In this document: piece after piece, positions 36,690 through 48,143 of the stretch | Layout of the letters: each line of letters opens with the position of its first letter | How positions within the stretch are numbered: position 1 is the first letter of the stretch | DNA from: Isoetes taiwanensis | Lineage: Eukaryota > Streptophyta > Lycopodiopsida > Isoetales > Isoetaceae | Assembly: GCA_021234155.1 (NCBI GenBank) | Contig: JAJEKV010000555.1 | Coordinates: 1 to 64,000, forward strand | Direction: 5' to 3' | Length of the DNA: 64,000 nt | Notes under the pieces: generated by a model | Told to the model about the DNA's origin: nothing | The model's input: only the letters and a program-made list of their open reading frames with translations | Databases searched by the model: none | Program-made: the position numbers and the translations under genes

Positions 36690-37500
36690 TTGATGATGGA
36701 GGCATGGAGCGCGGATGATTTTCACAGCATCAGAGGTCTGTGCAATTCGGGGATGAAGCCCCACGAGGAAGAAACTTGGTTGGAAAAATAATGTCACGGA
36801 TCGAATTGGGAATCTGTTTCCCGGGGGTTTCACCATTGAAACCCCGTATGACCCAAGAGCGTGACTGGGTAGGGGTTTTTTTTAACTTGAGACGTCCGTG
36901 ATACCTGACCGGCCGCTTTCATACGGCCGACCACCATTCCGTAGGGTGGTCTAGAAGGGGAGTTGGGCGGGAAGGTCCCGATCAGGTATGCTACGTTAGG
37001 GCCTACTCCTACTCCGAATGCTCTGAAGAACCGAATGCTTTAATCTTGCAGAGGAGTCGGTGAAGCCTCAAACAGGTAAATATTTTTGCTGGGTCTTCTT
37101 TCTTTGTATTTTGGGTTTAATCGGAAAGCTATTGAGCTGGTTAACCGCTTTACTTTTTTCGGCATTCCGCGCGGGGTTTCGTGGGCGTGAAGTCTTATTG
37201 TTTGTGGAGCTGGGAAATCACGAACAGATTTTTCGTATGCTCAGATTCGAAGAACTGTAGCAGCTTATTTTTACAGGAAAAAAAAACCTTGGAGGGAGCT
37301 GTTGGATGCATCCCGATTTTTTAACAAGACTGTATCTTCGTCCACCAGTAGTCCCTGCAAAAAAACCTCCCAGAAGGGAGTCGAGTAGCTTAAGCAGAGG
37401 AGTCATGAAGCAAAGGGAGCTTGTGTATAATCTATTCCTTCTTTTCTGGGTCGCGGTTTGCTCTCTTATCACGAGGTATGGTCAATGTCTTTTCTAGTCT
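36690..37500 (+). other. Possible exons of an unidentified gene, with a hairpin-dense segment
   Basis: A plus-strand frame starts ATGATGGAGGCATGG at about 36690 and reads MMEAWSADDFHSIRGLCNSG. A small piece 37052-37075 is bordered by CAG and GTAAAT like an internal exon. A later frame (37306-37497) reads RESSSLSRGVMKQRELVYN followed by a hydrophobic stretch LFLLFWVAVCSLI, like a basic N-terminus plus membrane segment, then a GTATGG donor-like site. I do not recognise the family, and no continuation could be followed beyond about 37830. Treat as a weak gene candidate. Confidence 0.3.
36753..36989. other. Hairpin-dense structured segment
   Basis: Successive perfect stems lie within about 240 bp: GGGG...CCCC near 36753-36766, GGGAA/TTCCC near 36809-36823, GGGGTTTCA/TGAAACCCC with a 4-nt loop near 36823-36845, GGCCG/CGGCC near 36911-36928, and GACCACC/GGTGGTC at 36929-36935 and 36945-36951. 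The last two are enclosed by an outer stem ATACCTGA (36901-36908) / TCAGGTAT (36982-36989). The outer and inner stems would form a branched fold. I could not match it to a known RNA family. Confidence 0.5.
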
Positions 37501-39843
37501 AAATAAAGCTTAATGCATGTTTTCCCTCCTTTCACATAGGAATGGGAGTTTTGGCTCAACAAGGGTTCCCATGTCTTTGGTAACATATCGACTATTGAGC
37601 AAAGACTTCCTCGATATTATTATTCTTTTGTATTGCAAGGTGCCCAAAAATGATATTTGAAAGTTTAAAAAGGATTAGTAGAGTTAGACTTTTGCGGTTT
37701 AGTGGAATAGTGTGATAGTTTGCCAATACCGGTCCTTGTAATTTTCTTTTTATGTAATTGCAGGCAAAGCAAAGTTATCTTGATGGATAGCGAGACCGAC
37801 AAATCCTTACTGCTTTCTGTGTAGAGCTTCAAATGATCCATGGTAATGAAATACATTAACCGGGTAGATCATGTCGTGATTAGTGATCCCTTGCATGAAT
37901 GTAGGTGTTGGAAAAATGGAATTCAAGGTGGGTCTTGATGATGAATACATTTTGGCTATTGGGAATCTTAACCTAAAAAGGCGTGGAGGTTTGTATTACG
38001 CAATTACGCTACATTGTAGCCTTGAAGAATGTCCGCTTACCATTACTTCCTTGTCTCGGGTTGAGTTGTACTTTTAACATTTCTAGTACGACTTATGACA
38101 TACACCGCCACATATCGTTGCTCATTAAGCCAGCAGTTCTGCGGAGTGAAGCCGATGTTTCAGGTTGTTACTGCTATCTTGTTTTAACTACACCAGATGT
38201 GAAATTGGTATGTTGTGCATGCCACGTTTATGAACTTTTGAACATCATGGGTATTTTGTCTCTATATAGAGCACGCAATCTTGGGCAATCTTTGCTCTTA
38301 TGTGTCCTTGGGTCTTAGTGATAATTAATTACCATCAGTTTTATAGGTGCTCAGATGCTTAATTTCTTATTTGTAATTCAAGTAACTGTGGATGGGGATT
38401 GCCTAATATATATCTGATTAAGCTTTCATATGGATGACGGTGGAGTACATATTGCATCATATTAGGTATTTGATGTGGCTGTTTCCTCATCTTTACGATA
38501 TATAACATTGTCTTCTTAAATGTGCGGGGATGTTTTCCATCTTTTAGCCACTTCCCTCTCTAGTTTCTCCCTAAAGGATGCTTAAATGTTGCTAGACCTC
38601 TCTAGCCAGCACCAAGCTTTCATGTCACCTCAAGGTCATCTCGAAGGAATATGTGCAGTAGCAGGAATCTTTCGTTTGAAATTCTTCCAAAAAGGCTTTT
38701 CTCTGAGCATGAACAAGTCCACCTTATCTAAACGCAAAGTTTGCCTTTTTAACAGGCTTGTATATTGTGGAAAATTATGCGCAATATGTCATATAGTTTG
38801 TATTTGTGGTGCTCACCGCCCTCAAATGAAATGGTGTTGTTGAAAATACTTATTTGTCTACGATCCATACATGTGTTCTAGTTCTTAATATCTTTGTCGT
38901 CCATCTGAGTTACGGACTTAAGATGTAGTGCATATTAGGCTCTGTTTCACATTAAGCGAGCATGTAAACCTCATCTTAGAGGCCCTAAAAAAAAAAAGTT
39001 TCTCAAGTCTATATGGAAAATGTGTTTGAAAGGAGCTTATAGGATATTTGATTTTGCACTTTACATAAGCATGTCCTTAAAAAAAGACTTCCTATTTTGG
39101 TTTTAAAACCTTTGTGTTTGTTCCAAAAAATACTTTCTATTTTGGTTTTAAAACCTTTGTGCACTATTGAACAAGATATGATTGAACACTATACTATGAT
39201 AGTGGATATCATTGAACTGTTGTCTTTGAGAATCTAGGACCATAAAACATCCAGTCTATTTGAACGCTTGTGAAACAGGACATTGTATGAGGTAATGGTG
39301 ATAGATAATGTGTGCTCGATGGTGAAAGCATTTGGCTTTTTGATAATATGATTAAACACTTTCACAACTGCTTAGTTAAGTTCTATGCACTCGAATGCTT
39401 GAAAAACATTGTAACATTTATGATTGAACTTATGCATTTTATAGACTTAGGCTTAGGCTTATAGTCCATATGCTTAATATTACTCGAATCGGCTTGCATT
39501 TGTCTTGCTTTGCAAAGGCTCCTTAGAATTACCCTTGTAATGTCGCATGCATGTAAGAACCCTAGGGAAATGCGAGACCGAGATGCGAGAAATGTCAATT
39601 AAAAACATTTTGAAATTTTATTTATTCTGTACATAGGGGTAAGGTGCACAAGCACAAACTCAAGTACAAGATCGGGTAGGGGTATGTAAAAATTAGGATA
39701 GTCCGAAAGTACATCTACGGAAAGGGGCTTGGAAACTGGCTTTTCCTATTTACGTATGTAGGGGTTTTCCACCTCCAAAAAGTCGTATACAGGGGTTTTC
39801 TCTGGACCCCTTGCACGCAGATGTGGTATCCCCATATGCCTAG
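37501..39843. other. Intergenic, no supported gene
   Basis: Only short unrecognised frames. A 45-bp direct repeat starts at 39093 and 39138 (TATTTTGGTTTTAAAACC), each copy holding the palindrome GGTTTTAAAACC. Confidence 0.5.
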
Positions 39844-42440
39844 GTGAAACCCCCGGGATCTGTTTGGACAAAGAAGTTGAACAAGGGAAAGATAAAATGG
39901 CACTATGCAAAGGAGCATCTTCAAGAGAAGTTGGAAACACTCTGCCGAAAAATCTACAAGAATTGTCACAACAAAGAAGTAAGAAAGCAACTGGCCCTTG
40001 CTTTTGCGTTTGAAAATTGCACTAGATCAATAGTTGCACCTGAGGAACACAAAGTAAACTGGGCTGCATTTGCTGTGCAATGCCAAAGATACCACAACAA
40101 TAGACAAGTAAAAACAGAGGCAGATGTTGTAGCACATATTAGGAAAACTGAAATGAAGGCAAAGCCAAAGGTGGCAGCTGGATCAAATGAGATCAGTGCA
40201 TGTGATGAAAACATAAAACCTTAGAGAATGCAAGATGCGGGAGATTGGAAAATCAGTTTTACTTATCACAAAGAATCGAAGGAAGGAGGGAAGTGAGTGA
40301 AAGGCAATGAGAAGGCCTCAAGTACGAAAATGATGTTGGAAGAGGTCGGAGAACGGTTTAAGACAAAGCCACAAATGATTTGGCTACAAAACAGAGGAGT
40401 TCAAGCTTAATCCAAACCGTGAGTTGGAGGCGTAAATTAAAGATTTGGAGCGTGATCGGCCCGGGATGGAAACTTGGCACAGGAACAAGGTACAAAAAGC
40501 AATGAACCCTACATCTATTAATGAGCAGGTCAAATGTAAAATCAAACTTGAGGAGGAGTTAAAAGTTCTCGAAGAAGAACAGAGACTTCTGCATTTCTAC
40601 ATAAACAATTTGTGGAAGCTGAAAATGGATACTCCTGCAACATTTAGCATCTCTACTATTATACGAGATAAGTTGTTAGTGCAAGATCCATTTTATACAT
40701 GTTCAGCATGTGGTGTGGAATACACTAAAGCTTACAGGTTAAGTTTAGCACTGAATTGCCAACATGAGTATCATATAGCTTGTTGTTCATTGTTGAGAGA
40801 AGGACAATGTAATCATGGTTGCCCTGGAAAGGTGCCAGAGGGTGTATTTGACGAGCTAGGTTTTGGCCATCTTGCAGGTGCTTCAAATAGTACACCAAAA
40901 AAGGATGTGTTAATCCGTCTCCCCGCAATTGAGGTCTCACCCCTCTGTGGGGTTCAAAGAAGGACAATGGCTTCATTTGAAGATGCACAACACCGCAAAG
41001 TCCTATAGAAGTACAATCAATTGTGACCGATTTGAATGTAACAGCCAGAACCACCACCACCACTAGTCCAAGAAGTCGCCCAAGAAGCTATAGAAGAAGT
41101 CTGTAAACATAGCACCGGTTGTAAATACAGACCAGAGTTGTGGAAAAAACAATGCACCCGGAAAGTGTACAATAATCAAGCACTTAACTAAGTTGAGGGA
41201 GTAATTCCATTGGATGAGGGCAACTTGGGTGAATTTTTGCCAAAAGGAAAGGCCAGAAGAACAAAGAGGGGTAAGCATCAGGATAGCAAAGAAGTTGTTC
41301 AAAGCTACAAGAAAGAGAACAAGAAGTAGCACCGCGTGAAAGATGCAGAAGCGGTCTCAATCATGACACCACACCTATCAAAGTGTGTTCTGAAGAAAAT
41401 GCAGAATCAGACCCTCAAGTTTCAGGTGAGCCTGATCTTCAACAAGTGATTGATGCCCTTAATAACCCCGGAAAGTCGATTGTGGGAAGTGTCGCCAAGC
41501 CCACAACTTAGTGTTGCTTAAAACATTGAATATTATTGATTTTCTTTTGTTGCATTCCTTCGTAGGATTACCAGTTGATTCTCATAGGTCGAGAATCGTT
41601 GTTGATACAGAAAGGTTTCCACATTCAACCCATTTTTCATTTTCATCTTCATCTATTTATTCATGTAGTAATTCATGTTGTGTAGGATGTTCCAACGTAC
41701 TAAATATTGATTTGGCAGCAAAAGATAAACTCATTGTCTCGGATTTAAATGGTGTGTTGGTAAAAACGTTTGGTGCAAATGAACACATACGCTTGGAATC
41801 GGGATTGACAATGACATACACCAGCGAAGAAAGTGATATTCGGACCGTAAGCGGTGTTCTTCTTGAAGACTTTGTTACGTATGTTGTGTTGGTATATGGT
41901 CATCAATGCAACTCTCTAATGTGGAAGATGTGCTGCAAGTACTATGTCCAGATTTGAGGGATGGATTTCTATTTGTATGGGGACAGGAAAAATGTGTGAA
42001 GACCAGTTTTCACCACCCTAACAAACCTGGCTATCCAGTCATGATGAAGCCACTTGGGAAAATATATGAGTCATACCCAAGATTCAAAGGTAAGACTTTG
42101 CTTCTTGATGATTCATTATACAAGTCTTACCTTTTAGTCCCCGGAAACTTCGCTAGTACCGTGATTCAAGATGGATGTCTGTGATGAAGTGCTAACAGTA
42201 CTCACCCCAAAGATAGAAGAAATACTGCAGGTCAAGACTAAGGAAAAAATGAAGTTACTGGTGAAGAACACACACAGATGCATGCCCTGGCCTATGACAG
42301 ATAGAAAGATTATGAAGCTATGCTTGGAAAGACTTTCTGGAAAACAATTGCAGTTGTGCACCCTTATGAATGAGGAATTGGAGAAGGTTTATGGTGATGA
42401 ACTTTGTCATCCTCCATTACTGTGATTAAGCCTGAGACAT
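39844..42440 (+). pseudogene. Broken gene: RING-like zinc finger plus FCP1-like (HAD) phosphatase domain
   Basis: Coding pieces in one orientation. 39844-40224: basic, helical (KEHLQEKLETLCRKIYKN). 40439-41008: a coiled-coil-like stretch, then YTCSACGVEYTK ... LNCQHEYHIACCSLL ... GQCNHGC, a C-x2-C / C-x-H-x2-H-x2-C / C-x3-C array resembling RING-H2. 41700-42184: KLIVSDLNGVLVKTF, then (in another frame) VGIWSSM and NVEDVL, then LFVWGQEKCVKTSF, KPLGKIYESYP and KTLLLDDSLYKSYL. The last series follows the FCP1/NIF phosphatase pattern in order. The catalytic motif DxD is DLN here, so the second Asp is lost and activity is doubtful. Stops (for example before 40439) and a frameshift near 41880 break the frame, unless some lie in introns. 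A final frame, 42171-42425, is unrecognised. Confidence 0.6.
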
Positions 42441-42617
42441 TTATGATTATTGGCCTGATTGTCATTTATTTAGGCCAAGGAATCCTACACTTTTCATGTA
42501 CCATCTTTATCTTATATTAATTTAAGAATGTTTTTGCTATATTGTTTATATAGTTCAATGCAGACTTGTCTATAAGTTTTTGCTATATTGTTTATATCTA
42601 GTTCAATGCTGACTGCA

Positions 42618-42935
42618 AGGGGTGCTTAAAACTTATCAAGTGCTTAAAAAAAAATTTGCTTGCAAGTGCTAGTCGGGTATGAGTCTTAATGGCAGATACT
42701 GCTTACTGTCATGCAGTGACAGTTACTAAGTATGTAGTTGCTTAACGCTAGCAGAAGTGTTAATGTCATCAAGTGCTTACTGTCATGCAGTTAAGATGCA
42801 GTGCTTACTGTTATGCTATATAACTGTTTAAAGCTAGCTGTTTATTGCATAAGTGCTCGTGTGTTCCAGTGCTTACTCACAAGCACTGCTGAAACTAATT
42901 AAAGTGCTTAGTGTTTGAGCTAGAGCACTGTTACA
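42618..42935. repeat. Cluster of AGTGCTTA motifs
   Basis: The word (A)AGTGCTTA or close variants occurs about eight times in about 320 bp. A longer form GTGCTTACTGTCATGCAGT appears at about 42771, with near copies at about 42704 and 42801. It lies between the FCP1-like pseudogene and the acidic gene. A related phrase, GCTTAAATCCTATGMTTAGG, is duplicated on the other side of the acidic gene near 43885-43935. Confidence 0.7.
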
Positions 42936-43333
42936 TTCAAGCAGAATCTGAATGGACTGTACAAGAATTCAATGTTTTGCCACCTGCATGGATAATAGAA
43001 GTAAGAACATCAAATGAATTCATTCTTTACATAATGGAAAAAACAAAATGTGAGACACAACAAAGAACAAAGTAGATGACAACAAAGTAAGTGAGATAAT
43101 CAAAGAACAAAGTAGATGAGACAAAAAAACTTCATATATTTGATAGACAAAAAAAACATTTGATAGAGAAAAAAAATGAAAAACAAAGAACAAAGTGCTA
43201 GAGACAAAAAACTTTTTATATAAACAAAATATTTTACAAAAAAAAGGCCTTCAGGCCAGTGTCTTCGGGGGCTTTCGGGTGTCTTCAGGGGGTGCTTTCG
43301 GGTGTCTTCAGGGGGTGTCTTCAGAGCGGGCTT

Positions 43334-43797
43334 TCAGGGGTTTTCTGGTTCAGACTCGGGCTCACTCCACACATTCTCCTCCAATTCCCGCCTCCTCTGC
43401 CTTTTGGTGGGGCGGTCTTCGTAGCAGCTCTCAAAAACCAGTTGTTTTTCCTCTTCTTCATCTTCATCCTCCTCTTCCTCTTCCTCTTCATCCTCCTCTT
43501 CCTCAAAATTCTCCTCCTCTTCTTCTTCAGAATTCTCCACTTCCTGCTCCACTTCCTGCTCGACTTCTGTAAACAAAAAAAGCATTTAGTTAGAACAAAA
43601 GAAAAACAAAACAAAAAAAAATTGCAAAACAAAAGAATACCTTCTTCTTCCTCACGGTCCTCAGTGTCTGTTGCTTCTTCTGGACGAACCGGCTCAAAAA
43701 AATAGGCGTTCCTGTATTGCGGAGCGACGTCCGCATCCTCAGGCACCTGCTTAAGCACATACTCTGGTGCTTTATTTCCGCTGCATGCAGAGGCCAT
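43334..43797 (-). CDS. Small two-exon gene for a highly acidic protein with a basic motif
   Basis: Exon 1 is 43797-43641 and exon 2 is 43566-43334 on the minus strand, with a 74-bp intron bordered GTATTC and TTTACAG and consistent phase. They give 129 residues. The first 50 residues are mixed (MASACSGNKAPEYVLKQVPE), followed by about 55 residues that are almost all Glu/Asp, then DRPTKRQRRRELEENVW, a likely nuclear localisation signal, and a Pro/Ser/Glu end. No known domain. Downstream of the stop the minus-strand sequence carries a short degenerate tandem repeat (CTTTCGGGTGTCTTCAGGGG on the plus strand, 43258-43340). Similar acidic proteins act as nuclear chaperones or as transposon accessory proteins, but neither is shown here. 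Confidence 0.5.
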
Positions 43798-43799
43798 TG

Positions 43800-44090
43800 C
43801 AAAGGAAATAGACGGAATGGGCGTAAGAAGAGGATTTGGGCAAGAAGCCGGCTTAAGGCGGAAGCGTGAGGGCGTAAGAAGAGCTTAAATCCTATGATTA
43901 GGCGCCTAGTGCTTAAATCCTATGCTTAGGCGCGTCAGTGTACGAAAAACCTCACAACTGCCAGAACAATTAATTCGTAACCAGGCTTAAATATTTCGTA
44001 TGACCATTGGAATTGACACATGTCACATCGAGGAAATGCCTTGACAATCTAATTTTGCCAAGAATGTTGGGATAGTGATGGTACCAAAAT
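43800..44090. other. Intergenic, presumed promoter side of the acidic gene
   Basis: Contains the duplicated phrase GCTTAAATCCTATG(A/C)TTAGGCGC near 43885 and 43912 and ends in ordinary AT-rich sequence. No gene seen. Confidence 0.4.
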
Positions 44091-44332
44091 AAATAATTGA
44101 ATGTTATTCCAATGTCACAAATGTACATTCTTAAACAACAATTCAATCTTCATTTCGAAGTACGTGTCCATGCACACCACCCTTGTGCATCTTCACTAGG
44201 TGCTGGAACAACAAATCACTTGCAAAGAATTACATCAATTTGGTTAAGTGTCAAAGAATTACAATGTTATTGGGAGACTGGCCATAATTTTTTCATGGGT
44301 CTCCTGTGAAATTTTGTACATGTCTGTGCCTT

Positions 44333-47300
44333 CTATTTTGAAGACTCATCATGTAATCTAGCAAAAGGACAATCATTGTCAGTAAATGCAGCATTGCAAT
44401 TTAATTTAAACAAATGATAGAAGCCTATGAAATGACCAATGTTATGCCACTTGTTATCCACAGAATCTCTATCTACATGCATCTGACTAGTTGCAGCCAT
44501 TTCAATGTCATATATAACTTGTCTTTTTATCCAGTGAATAGATATTCTTTTTCTCCCATGATGACATCTATTTCTATGTTTCCATACATTCCATAAAGCA
44601 ATGAAGCATAAAGAGTTTGTGAAAGCATCATCATTCATCATGAAATCCAACAGAGTAGCAGGACATAAAATTTTGAAGGTATCTTCAAACCAAAGCCAGA
44701 AGGAGGTAAGCTTTACACAACCAAAGATGTGCTCAAAAGTTTCCACATTACCACATCCAAGAGGGCAATCTGCATCAATAGGATGAGTGAGATGATTTGA
44801 GTGCCTAGAGAGCATTTCCAAATTGGGTAAACTCTTGTTTGCAAGAAGCCAAACAAAGTAAGAGATCTTTGGGGGCAGATAGGAATGCCAAATGTTTGTG
44901 AAGAGTCTGGTTTCAGTTTCATCCGAGAAACCCCAATACAATTTTGCCTTTGAAGGCACATTTGATTTGTTTAAATATCTGTAGAGTTTTGAGACACTAT
45001 AGCTTGGTTTGTCAAATAGGGTCCAATCAGTGATAATGGGATTAACCATAAGATTGATTGTGTGGACCTTGTGCATAATATATCTAAATAGAGTTCTGTC
45101 AGAAGAACTTCCTCTGATTTTGTGCTTCAAAGTAGTCCAGGTAATCCACCTGCCTTGATCCCAGAGATCACCAAGAGTGAGAATATTATTATCTTTCCAT
45201 TTCTTGTACAGCTTTTTATGTCTGATGGCAAGAGGAGTAGATTGATCTCTATAGAAATTGGGATTCCAGAAAATATTAGTGCTGATGTGACTGTTTTCCA
45301 GGTTGGAATGATGAAAAGTCTGATGAACCTTGTTCCAGGCAATAATCATGTTTCTCATGAGAGGAGAAATACAGGGGGCAGGTTGCAAAGTTGTGAAAGC
45401 TGAATGAGGGAAATTATGAGAGATGGATGCATGATGCTTTGGATGGCTAATAGAAAGCCAGTAATTGATAAAGATTGAGGCAGGATTATTATTTAAGAAT
45501 AGAGACTTCCAGATGTACTTACCTGCCAAGGCATAGCTTTGCAAGACAATATTTTTGCATCCCAAACCACCCCCATATGAAATTTCTCACTATTCTCTCA
45601 ATCTGCAGATAAATGCATTTGGGAGCCAGGAGTGCAGATGAGAAATAAATGTGGGAGGCTGCAATGACAGAGTTTGCAATAAGAGTTCTCCCTGCCAAAG
45701 AGAGACAGTTGCCATAATTACCAAGTTTCTTTCTAATCCTTTCTACAATGGGATTCCAAAGACATTTGAGACTATGATTGAGAGAGAGGGGCATGCCAAG
45801 AAGTTGAGTTGTCTCAGTGTCAGTCATACATTTAATGCCAGTAATGTTATCTGTGTTGAAGTCCCCAATGATAGTACATTTATTTCTATTCAGGTGAATA
45901 CCAGAGGCAGAACCAAAGTTATGAATAGTCTGCAAGAAAGTTTGAATAATATTCAAGTCATTTTTGAGGAAACTGAAAGAGTCATCAGCATATTGAAGGA
46001 TTGAAAGATTCGTGATGTTGTCTGGAAGATTTAGACCAACAATATGTCTAGTTGATTGGAGATGAGTGATAACTCTAGTTAACATTTCAGCAACAGCTGC
46101 TAAGGGGCACCCTTGTCTAACACCTCTAGCAAGGGGGAAGAATTGTCCTGGGGATCCATTAATGAGCACAGTGGATTGGGATCTGGAGTTAAGCCCCAGG
46201 ATCAACTGGATGATCTTGTGGCTGAAGCCAAGTTTCTCGAGAGAGAATTTTAGGAAATCCCATCTGACTGTATCAAAAGCCTTTGAAAAATCTAGCTTTA
46301 AGAGAATGCAGTCCTGATTAGTCAGCTTGTTCCAATGCAAACCCTCCATGGCAGCAATGTAGTTATCTAGGATGAATCTATTTGGGAGAAATGCAGATTG
46401 ATTGGAGCTAATAACTTCCTGAAGATGAGTTTTGACCCTGTTTGCAATTATCTTTGCACAAACTTTATAAGTAGAATTTGTCAAGGAGATTGGCCTCCAA
46501 TCAGAGAAGGATTGAGGATTGTCAACTTTTGGAATCAAAGTGATAAGTCCAGCAGAAAGAGCAGGGTGCAGGTGGTTTGAATTCCAGAAGCCTTTAATCA
46601 TAAACATGAAGTCATCTTTAATTATATCCCAGAATTTAAAATAAAATTCGGGTGGAAGGCCATCTGGGCCAGGACTTTTCCCTTTGGCAAGACTTTTGAG
46701 AGTAGTAAAAATTTCCTCAATGGAGGGGATAGCTTCCAGAGCATTAGACATCACAGTCTCACTGTGAAGACCATTATTGATAATCATATCTGAAAATGAT
46801 TTGGCTTCCTCAGTTTGAGTAGGGGTGTCAATAGGTTGGGAGAAGATTCAAGCATACTTGGAGCAGAAGTAGTTAGATATCTCTTTCTGGTCATCTAGAG
46901 TAACATCATTATCATCCTTAATGGTAGAAAGTTGGCTTTTAAGAAGCCTTGATTTGGCCACCCTGTAGAAAAATTTAGAGTTCCCATGATCCATTTTGGA
47001 AAAATATTTAAGCTTACATCTGATTGAGGAACTTTTGGCTTCTAATTCTTCAATGGTCTTGATGGCCATTTCTAGATTCCCTTCTTGCCAATGGAGCTCA
47101 ATATTAAGGGGATCATCCTGAAGTTTCATTCTAACCTCTTTCATATCTTGAAGGTAAGCTCTCTTCTCAGCAAGCTTATTGTCATGGAGGTGTTTAGACC
47201 AGTTCTTGATCCAGGATTTGGATTCTTTGATATTGGAATAAAATGACCTCATTGAGTTTGTAGATCTAACTCTGGGAAGAGAATTGTAAAATGCTTTAAA

Positions 47301-48092
47301 TTCTTCACAGAATGCAGCAGAGTCAACGAGGGAACAATTTAGCTTGAAGGGGGTGTTACCATGTCTCTTTATAGAAAGCACATGCTTGATGATTAGAAAT
47401 TGAGGCTGATGATCAGAGATTGAGGTACACTCATCACTGTGGACAAGGCAGTTATCCCAAAAGTCATGATGACTGTTATTAATATAGAATCTGTCGAGTG
47501 CACAATACACCCTATTATTCCCTTCTTGTTTGTTTGACCAAGTATAAGCTGATGTTGAGGATGGAATATGTTGTAAGAAGTGCATATCAAGCAATAAATC
47601 CCATTGAGTTCTCTCATCAGTACACATGTTTAAATCCCTGCCAATTTTCATATCCCAGGTTGGAGTGTTGTTGAAGTCACCTGCCATAATCCATGTGTCA
47701 CAACTTTGGGTTGAGAGTCAGTTGTTAATAGAAGTCCATGTTGTAGTCTTGAGTCTAGAATCAGTTGAAGCATAAATATTAATGATCCCAAAAGAAATGT
47801 CTTTATTTGTGAGAACTACTGACTGCCAGGTCTTGCATGGGCTATTATAAATCAAGTTTTGATTTAGATGCTTCCAAATAATGCACAGCCCACCAGATGT
47901 ACCTGTGGCTTCAATCCATATTGAGGAAAACCCAGGGCCTATCCAATCAGCAAGGTTTGAGCACTCAAAGTTAGGCAGTCTCAGTTCCTGCAGCAGGATA
48001 ATGTCACTGTCATAGTTTCTTATCTGAGATATAACCCTCCTCCTTTTTAGAGGGCCTTTTATTCCCCTGAGATTCCAGCTGAGAATCTTCAT
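44333..48092 (-). pseudogene. LINE ORF2: endonuclease, reverse transcriptase, zinc-binding domain
   Basis: The endonuclease starts MKILSWNLRGIKGPLKRR, with ILLQELRL, MAGDFNNTP and SISDHQP. Two in-frame TGA codons interrupt the protein, one at about 47718 (between SINN and LSTQ) and one at about 46848 (between KYA and IFSQP). Reverse transcriptase motifs are GKSPGPDGLPPEFY, DWRPISL, NQSAFLPNR, LKLDFSKAFD, GVRQGCPL and LQYADDS. After QGCPL about seven residues normally seen (SPLLFxL) are missing, the sequence running straight into AAVAEMLTR. Near 45540-45565 a frameshift moves into the C-terminal frame with CPLGCGNVETFEHIFGC (zinc-binding) and LWNVWKHRNRCHHG. The copy therefore cannot make an intact ORF2 protein, but decay is light. 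Confidence 0.9.
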
Positions 48093-48143
48093 ATAGAATA
48101 AATTTATAAGAAGAAGCAGAAGAGAAGCAGAAGAGAAGGGTGC

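Noticed and set aside
37306-37497. Mid-SUN or similar nuclear-envelope protein N-terminus (basic stretch plus membrane segment)
   Set aside because: The resemblance is only compositional. No SUN domain or further exons could be followed downstream.
43321-43797. Alternative 158-residue unspliced minus-strand frame over the acidic gene
   Set aside because: It reads through a T-rich stretch with a clear GTATTC...TTTACAG intron. Splicing joins the acidic tracts in phase, so the unspliced reading is less likely.
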